Of a DNA stretch of 51,159 nucleotides, positions 46,478 to 51,159 are shown piece after piece (the stretch's first letter is position 1; each line of letters begins with the position of its first letter). Where the stretch lies: contig JARXAM010000047.1 in NCBI GenBank assembly GCA_029865845.1, forward strand, positions 1-51,159. Reading direction: 5' to 3'. The translations under genes and the position numbers were made by a program. The stretch comes from Rhodoferax sp. (GTDB taxonomy: Bacteria > Pseudomonadota > Gammaproteobacteria > Burkholderiales > Burkholderiaceae_C). The notes under the pieces are model-generated. The model searched no databases, was not told the origin of the DNA, and saw only the letters and a list, made by a program, of their open reading frames with translations.

Positions 46478-47904
46478 GTTTAGCCTGTTGTTAGAGTCCA
46501 GACTCGCCTCAGACACAACACGCGTCAGGGCCAGTGCGATAGATATATTTTATTCACTTCAAACCCCATAGAGCACATCACTTTTAGTTTTTGCATTTTA
46601 TTTACAAATCTTTTTTTGTGAAATTCGCCAATTCAATGCAGGGAATTCGCCACTACTTAAAGTCCACAGATGTCGGCGTTAGCATTTTTTCCATTTCACC
46701 CCCCAAATCAGCCGGTACAGTGAGCGCAAATTCCGGTGCAGGATCATTAATCTCAATCGGTTTCTCTAGGCATTTCGCGAAGCCCGTCACGATCCGCTGT
46801 GGGAAATTGGGATTGAGGTGAAAGCCAGAAACAATCGTTTCCAATGGTTTACAAATTTGGTTCATTTTTTTGAAGTACCTAAAACGTTGCAAATGAAATA
46901 TACCGAATTGGCCGTCGCTGTCAAGCTTACCCGGATTCTGAACGTAGCATGCAGTCGTCGCGCACATAACGTGGTCTACCCTGTAAACACCGCTTGCGGG
47001 CGGCTAGAACTGCTTCCTGCCGAAAGCGTGTCGCCCAAGCAGTTGTTTATCCGATCCGATCCGCTACCTAACGTCGTTACCCTCCGCCGTCCACACCAAC
47101 ATTTTCGGGAGATCCCGACCACTCACCCGCCGCCGAACTCTGGCAATAGGCTCTTGCGCGCTTTAAGCATTTTTTGCTTCATGCATCGCTTAGGGGGATA
47201 GAAAAGGTGAAGTGAAATGGCGCTGGGGCGATTCATCCGCGGAGTGCTCCGAGCTAGCATCCATTCCACAGGGAGGGACCACATGCAACCTCAATGCTTT
47301 TGGATGGTAGCGCTCGAAACTTTCGGCTTTTATGTCACCGGCGCTCGGGGCAAAACCTATGCGAATTTATTGATTCCACCGCGAATAGGTACTCTGCGCG
47401 AACCTTATACCTATGTACGTTAACGCATACGCTTCTGTACTATTCTGGGTGCCCCTTGCATCTGACCTTGTACATGCTTGCGTGTTGCAAGCACCTGTTT
47501 TGAATGTGCAGTCCCTGCGGGGATGGGTGTCGCTGGAACCATAACTGGGCCGCAATGGGAAGCATATCTGTGCCGATCAGGCAAGAAGGAGCTGTCTTTG
47601 GCCACCTTGAGGATATGGACCTTCTCCTTGACGGTCGGCGTGGACGCCTAGCAAGGCACAACCTTAATTGTTAAATCCCCCACTTTCGCGTGGAGGAACT
47701 CGCCAAGCTACGAGGCCAGGCCTTTACTCACGGAGGCCTCGACTTGGTCGCCTCGGAGAGCCCATTTATCGATTGAGCGTGTACACGGTCAGCACGCCGT
47801 TCAAGTAGCGCGAGCCGCTACGGTCTCATCTTTGAGACGTTAACGACCCATTAGCATCTAGTGTCCTGAAATCGAGTCACTATCCTCGGCTGAACTCAAT
47901 CCTC
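46478..47904. other. Gene-poor, A+T-richer stretch
   Basis: These 1.43 kb hold no convincing gene. A minus-strand open frame at 46653-46865 (70 codons, starting MNQICKPLETIV) has an amino-acid make-up compatible with a small protein but only a poorly spaced AGG, so it stays unassigned. Short frames at 46818-47201 and 47217-47423 (plus) and 47440-47661 (minus) overlap each other and look random or degenerate. The segment separates core-like genes from the caspase locus and may be a scarred integration region; I found no defined repeats or attachment site. Confidence 0.5.
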
Positions 47905-49647
47905 TCAACATTCGACGATCTTGAAAATACTGCCCTTATCGCCGTCGGAGCAGAGAAACAACCCTGGCTCAACGCAGACGATGCCCGGCCTTCGTGCCCC
48001 GCGTGAAAGCTGGAAGGAAGTGACGAAGCTGCGAAAGATCGGATCCCAGAATGCTACCGTCCCGTCGAAATAGGTCAGGCCCAGCAATTCGTGTTGCTCA
48101 TCGAACGCCATGGCGCACACCCCGACTTCGACGAAGTCCTTTTGTGTGGAATCACCCTTCCAGGGTAGGACGGCCATAGAGCAGAATCCGGACGTTCGAT
48201 GCTTGCGATCTACATACTCAGGCTGACCCTCAAGGCTGAGCCGCCCTTCAGCGACGCTGCCGTTGTCGGCGCCCAGATACACACGGTCATGGTCGGCCGC
48301 CACCAACATTGAGGTAATTCGCATAGGCGACTGACTGACCCAAGAACAATTTGCCTCCCAGCGCAATGCTCCTTTTTCCAAGTGGTACACATAGCTTCGC
48401 GAAGACGCGTCCCGTGTGCCGGCGACCAGAAGCGAAGTGCCCGTGATCCAGGTGGCAGCGTTGATCTCGAGACCAAGCGGCAGCCCTTGCACCTTCTCAC
48501 TCTTGAAATTGCCGGCAGTGTCTGACCAGAGAACCAGCCCAAGCTTGTTGGCATCGGGTGAGCCAAATGCCGCGAGGTATGCCCCTGCAGGTGACCACCG
48601 AGCTCCAAATACACGCGTCATGCCCGGCACTGTCTTGGCATTGGCCTCTATGGCGGTTTTTTGCCACGTAGCAGTTGCAGTCAAAACTTCGACGAGGTGT
48701 ACGCTCTTGCTGAGAGGTTTCACGAACGCATGGCGGCTACCGCCAGGATGCGGCTCGAAGGTGTACATGCTCCCGGACAACGCGGCCGGCAATCTCGCCT
48801 CCGGGAGCAACTGATTCGCCGTGTATTTGGCGAGTGCTCTTGAGCCCGAAAGTACCGCCCGTACCACGTTTCCTGACTGGCCCAGAAGTCTTGGAGAATG
48901 GGAGGTGTCCATCGCCTCTTGTTCGATCCGGAAACCATCGAGCGGGCGGTCACGCAGCGACGCGTACAGCCAGGGCGTCTGCCGCTTGAGATCCGGGAAT
49001 GAGGAGACGCGCGAGATCACAGCCTCCACAGTTGGCAGCACGCCACGACCGTACTGCTTCAATTCTTCTGTCAGCGACAGTGTGAAGCGGCTCGCCTTGT
49101 TATCCGGCATCCCAAATGATTTGGTCCCGTCAGCTGACGCGTAGATCACCACGCAATTGGAGATGTTTTCAAACGCCGTTCTGCGGGCCTTTTGCAACGA
49201 CTCGCTTAGCCCAGGTACTTCCTCAGGAACTCGGCAGGCATCGATGATGACCACCTTCTGCGCAGGCGAAGTCGACATCTCGTCCAATACAGTAGACAGT
49301 GCCAGCAAGTTGCCGTTGCCCGTTAGACTTTTCTTGAGGTCGGCGGTCGCGACGCCGCGTCCACGCAGGATTTGCACGCCATCAATGTCAATGCCATGAC
49401 CGCTGAAGTAAAAGACGATCGTGTCGTCGGCACTCTTCGCCTTCGCGAAGAACTTCTTGAGTTCTCCGTTCGGAACTAACGGTTGGAGTGCTTTGTCGAC
49501 CCAAGACTTGCATTTAAAGCCCTTGCGAGACAGTACTTGGGAAAGGCTTTTGACGTCGCGCTTGCAGAAAGGCAGGTCGCGCTCAGGGTCGCCGTAATCG
49601 GAAACGCCGACGAGAAATGCCTGTTTGACGGGTCGAGTTGCGCCCAT
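47905..49647 (-). CDS. Caspase-like (C14) peptidase with C-terminal beta-propeller
   Basis: The 580-residue protein has no signal peptide. An N-terminal caspase/metacaspase p20 domain (about 1-145) begins KQAFLVGVSDYGDPERDLPF and has the catalytic dyad His84 in FYFSGHGIDIDG and Cys138 in VVIIDACRVP. A p10-like part with ASADGTKSFGMPDNKASRFT and SLTEELKQYG runs to about 215. After a linker, about 300-580 forms WD40-like blades (ARWSPAGAYLAAFGS, CAMAFDEQHELLGLTYFDGTVAFWDP). GGAG lies eight bases before the ATG. Both catalytic residues are present, so proteolysis is likely; the propeller could sense a ligand or partner. It lies 98 bases downstream of the two-membrane-segment gene in the same direction. 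Confidence 0.85.
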   Translation of the reverse strand: MGATRPVKQAFLVGVSDYGDPERDLPFCKRDVKSLSQVLSRKGFKCKSWVDKALQPLVPNGELKKFFAKAKSADDTIVFYFSGHGIDIDGVQILRGRGVATADLKKSLTGNGNLLALSTVLDEMSTSPAQKVVIIDACRVPEEVPGLSESLQKARRTAFENISNCVVIYASADGTKSFGMPDNKASRFTLSLTEELKQYGRGVLPTVEAVISRVSSFPDLKRQTPWLYASLRDRPLDGFRIEQEAMDTSHSPRLLGQSGNVVRAVLSGSRALAKYTANQLLPEARLPAALSGSMYTFEPHPGGSRHAFVKPLSKSVHLVEVLTATATWQKTAIEANAKTVPGMTRVFGARWSPAGAYLAAFGSPDANKLGLVLWSDTAGNFKSEKVQGLPLGLEINAATWITGTSLLVAGTRDASSRSYVYHLEKGALRWEANCSWVSQSPMRITSMLVAADHDRVYLGADNGSVAEGRLSLEGQPEYVDRKHRTSGFCSMAVLPWKGDSTQKDFVEVGVCAMAFDEQHELLGLTYFDGTVAFWDPIFRSFVTSFQLSRGARRPGIVCVEPGLFLCSDGDKGSIFKIVEC

Positions 49648-49745
49648 TTTGTCTTCTCCGTTATGGACGCCTTATATACGTCGTCCTCTCGCAAGTCAGC
49701 CTCGATGGTATCCGCAGCTTGGTCGCATCGGACGGCGACGCATGT

Positions 49746-50705
49746 TCAGTACCAAATTGGTTCGCTGGAATATATCGAACGATCCGAAATAATCACGATT
49801 GTGTAGAGCACGGCACCGGCGTAAACGAACTCCGGCAACGCATCGAGGACGTCGTGGTCTCGAAAGTACTTTATGTCGGCAAGACCCAGACGAGCCATCA
49901 GTCCAAGGGGCCTCATTTCCCCTTCGATCCTCGACCAGAGATCTGGAGACTCTCTCAGCTTGTATTCCTCTGCCATGTTTCTATCGATGGCTGCCACGAG
50001 CCGGTCGTGGTTCGCTTCGAAAACGAGGCGAAGCCGGTGTTGTGTTTCGCAAAATTTCTCGATGTGATCGATCGCCGTAAGCAGCAGTTGCCGCGCGGAA
50101 GGACTGTCCAGGCGCGCATCTAGGTCGCGGTATGCTTCGAAGAATTCGTTCGAGGACAGCAGGCGCTGCTCGGGCGCGCTTCGCCTTGCCACTGCACTAC
50201 GACGAATCCATCGTGGCAGCACGCGCGCAATCCCTCCGACAGCTTCGCTGTTTGATTCAGGCCGCTTGCAAGCGTCGCTTAACTCCCGCAGTCCCCGTCT
50301 TACCCCTGCATAACGCATAAGGATGTTCTCCTCGTACTGAGTGGGAAGCTCCGGCAAAAAAGACTTGAAGATCTGCTCGCTCATCCCATGGAAAAGATGT
50401 CGACTTGGACGAGGTTGTTTCGGCGTAGTGTGATCGTCAACCAGGTTGCACAGGGTCTTCAATGCGTCGTCAGCGCATTTCTGAAGTTCCAGCTTCGCAG
50501 CTTTTGAAGCCTCGCGCACATCTATAAGTAGGTCGCTGTATTTCTGGAGATGCACTGCGACGGAGTTTCTGTGTTCCCTTGCGTCAGCGACGATCACGGC
50601 CTCGCGTTGCCCCTTCTCTGCGCGCCGCGCCACCTTCAGCGACCACAGTGAAATTCCGATAGGCACCACCACTCCAGCCAAGTTAAATAGTTCGTGTTCG
50701 GTCAT
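49746..50705 (-). CDS. Uncharacterised protein with N- and C-terminal membrane segments
   Basis: I do not recognise this 319-residue family. It has a hydrophobic helix at about 6-23 (FNLAGVVVPIGISLWSLKVA) and a long charged, helix-rich middle (about 25-280) that includes a likely coiled coil (LLIDVREASKAAKLELQKC). A second hydrophobic helix lies at about 289-307 (LPEFVYAGAVLYTIVIIS). Both ends in the membrane with a cytoplasmic middle is one reading. The ATG at 50705 begins just before the first helix; a TTG at 50744 is the alternative. It is transcribed ahead of the caspase-like gene, suggesting one operon, and could be the peptidase's target, anchor or effector. Confidence 0.65.
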   Translation of the reverse strand: MTEHELFNLAGVVVPIGISLWSLKVARRAEKGQREAVIVADAREHRNSVAVHLQKYSDLLIDVREASKAAKLELQKCADDALKTLCNLVDDHTTPKQPRPSRHLFHGMSEQIFKSFLPELPTQYEENILMRYAGVRRGLRELSDACKRPESNSEAVGGIARVLPRWIRRSAVARRSAPEQRLLSSNEFFEAYRDLDARLDSPSARQLLLTAIDHIEKFCETQHRLRLVFEANHDRLVAAIDRNMAEEYKLRESPDLWSRIEGEMRPLGLMARLGLADIKYFRDHDVLDALPEFVYAGAVLYTIVIISDRSIYSSEPIWY

Positions 50706-50867
50706 TGAGCTTGTGCGTATGTCTCGCGATTCTTTATGCGCCAATTTTCACGGATCGATCCGCCTAGTGACCTCTCCATCACGGTTTAACATACAGCGGC
50801 AGTCGCTTCTACAACAGCCCAAACATCAGTCATTTACTTGTACGTGTGGGGGAGTCCATATAAGAAG

Positions 50868-51020
50868 TTACTTGATTTTGTTTTGCGATTGCCGCATTGC
50901 CTGTTCAAGGCAACCGTTTTCTTCTTCAGCTACGAGTTTTTGCATTGCGTCCAAACGAATAGTCTGCGCTGCTCTCCGACGGGCTTCAATTTTTTCCAGG
51001 GTCATTTCCCACTGCAAAAC
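50868..51020 (-). pseudogene. 3' remnant of a coiled-coil ORF cut by an IS
   Basis: A minus-strand frame reads without a stop from the presumed IS boundary (51020) to a TAG/TAA-type stop at 50868, giving about 50 residues ([16 protein letters not shown]... ending MRQSQNKIK). The sequence is charged, helical and protein-like. No ribosome-binding site fits the internal ATG at 51005, and the inverted repeat of the IS3 element starts at the next base. I read it as the tail of a gene interrupted by the IS; it could also be a fortuitous frame. Confidence 0.4.
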
Positions 51021-51159
51021 TGAATCGCCCCGGGTTTTGAGGAGGCTCCAACCTTTGAGAAGATGGATCCATGAGAAAGTCAACAAAGTTTTCCCCGGAA
51101 GTCCGCGAACGTGCTGTTCGCATGGTGCATGAGCATCGAGGTGAGTACACATCGTTGTG
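51021..51159 (+). mobile_element. IS3-family insertion sequence, left end (runs off right edge)
   Basis: The element appears to begin TGAATCGCCCCGGGTTTTGA at 51021, which resembles the TGAACCGCCCCGGG-type terminal repeats of IS3-group elements. The transposase OrfA starts 50 bases inside. The right end is outside the window, so repeat pairing and target duplication cannot be checked. Confidence 0.65.
51071..51159 (+). CDS. IS3-family transposase OrfA, N-terminal fragment
   Basis: Thirty residues are present from the ATG at 51071 to the window edge. The start [19 protein letters not shown] is the helix-turn-helix beginning of IS3-group OrfA proteins. GAGAAG lies about ten bases upstream. The remaining OrfA and the OrfB catalytic protein, normally made by frameshifting, lie beyond the window. 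Confidence 0.8.
   Translation, partial: MRKSTKFSPEVRERAVRMVHEHRGEYTSL

Noticed and set aside
47440-47661. Overlapping short minus-strand frames considered as a transposase remnant
   Set aside because: No transposase motif could be recognised, several frames compete, and none has a proper start.

Overview
The window looks like a chromosomal segment of a GC-rich betaproteobacterium, most likely Burkholderiales, family Comamonadaceae (Rhodoferax- or Acidovorax-like). This rests on the DUF3567 and DUF3108 proteins, the adjacent pilT-pilU pair, the dolP-diaA-yraN/rsmI block, the 2-oxoacid/arginase/PutA gene set and the codon use. It is an inference from protein families, not a database match. I recognised no rRNA, tRNA or CRISPR array.

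Layout. 1-102 is the start of an IS5-type transposase running off the left edge. 174-4110 (minus) is a copper-handling cluster: DUF2946, YcnI, a PCuAC copper chaperone fused to a second domain, another DUF2946, and a PepSY membrane protein. 4191-9131 holds MarC, a fumarylacetoacetase-fold protein with altered metal ligands, a tandem DUF3108 pair, DUF3567 and purU. 9190-17244 holds a chemoreceptor, psd, a LysR regulator, a GlcD-type FAD oxidase, a PhyH dioxygenase and an asparaginase-arginase operon. 17391-25542 holds a PAS-GGDEF-EAL protein with a receiver fused at its end, putA lacking the DNA-binding domain, a second chemoreceptor and an Lrp-type regulator. 25537-32142 is housekeeping: PLP homeostasis protein, pilT, pilU, a 3-hydroxyisobutyrate-dehydrogenase-like enzyme, dolP, diaA/gmhA, yraN and rsmI.

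32139-43993 is a sugar-catabolism region. dgoA-dgoK, a GntR/FadR regulator, an SDR dehydrogenase and an SMP-30 lactonase together outline an oxidative (De Ley-Doudoroff type) galactose route with no dehydratase in the window. A MATE exporter follows, then an alpha-glucoside ABC importer plus alpha-glucosidase operon (order aglK-E-F-G-A). A 15-bp perfect inverted repeat precedes aglK.

From about 44 kb the sequence becomes richer in A+T and more accessory in character. A DNA-binding receiver protein and a DEAD-box helicase are translationally coupled through a TTGA stop/start overlap. After 1.4 kb without a convincing gene comes the most unusual locus: a caspase-like peptidase with a C-terminal beta-propeller (47905-49647), preceded in the same direction by a protein with a membrane segment at each end (49746-50705). 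Next to it are the remains of a coiled-coil ORF cut by an IS3-family element that runs off the right edge. I judge this pair a candidate uncharacterised defence or regulated-cell-death module; that function is inferred, not shown.
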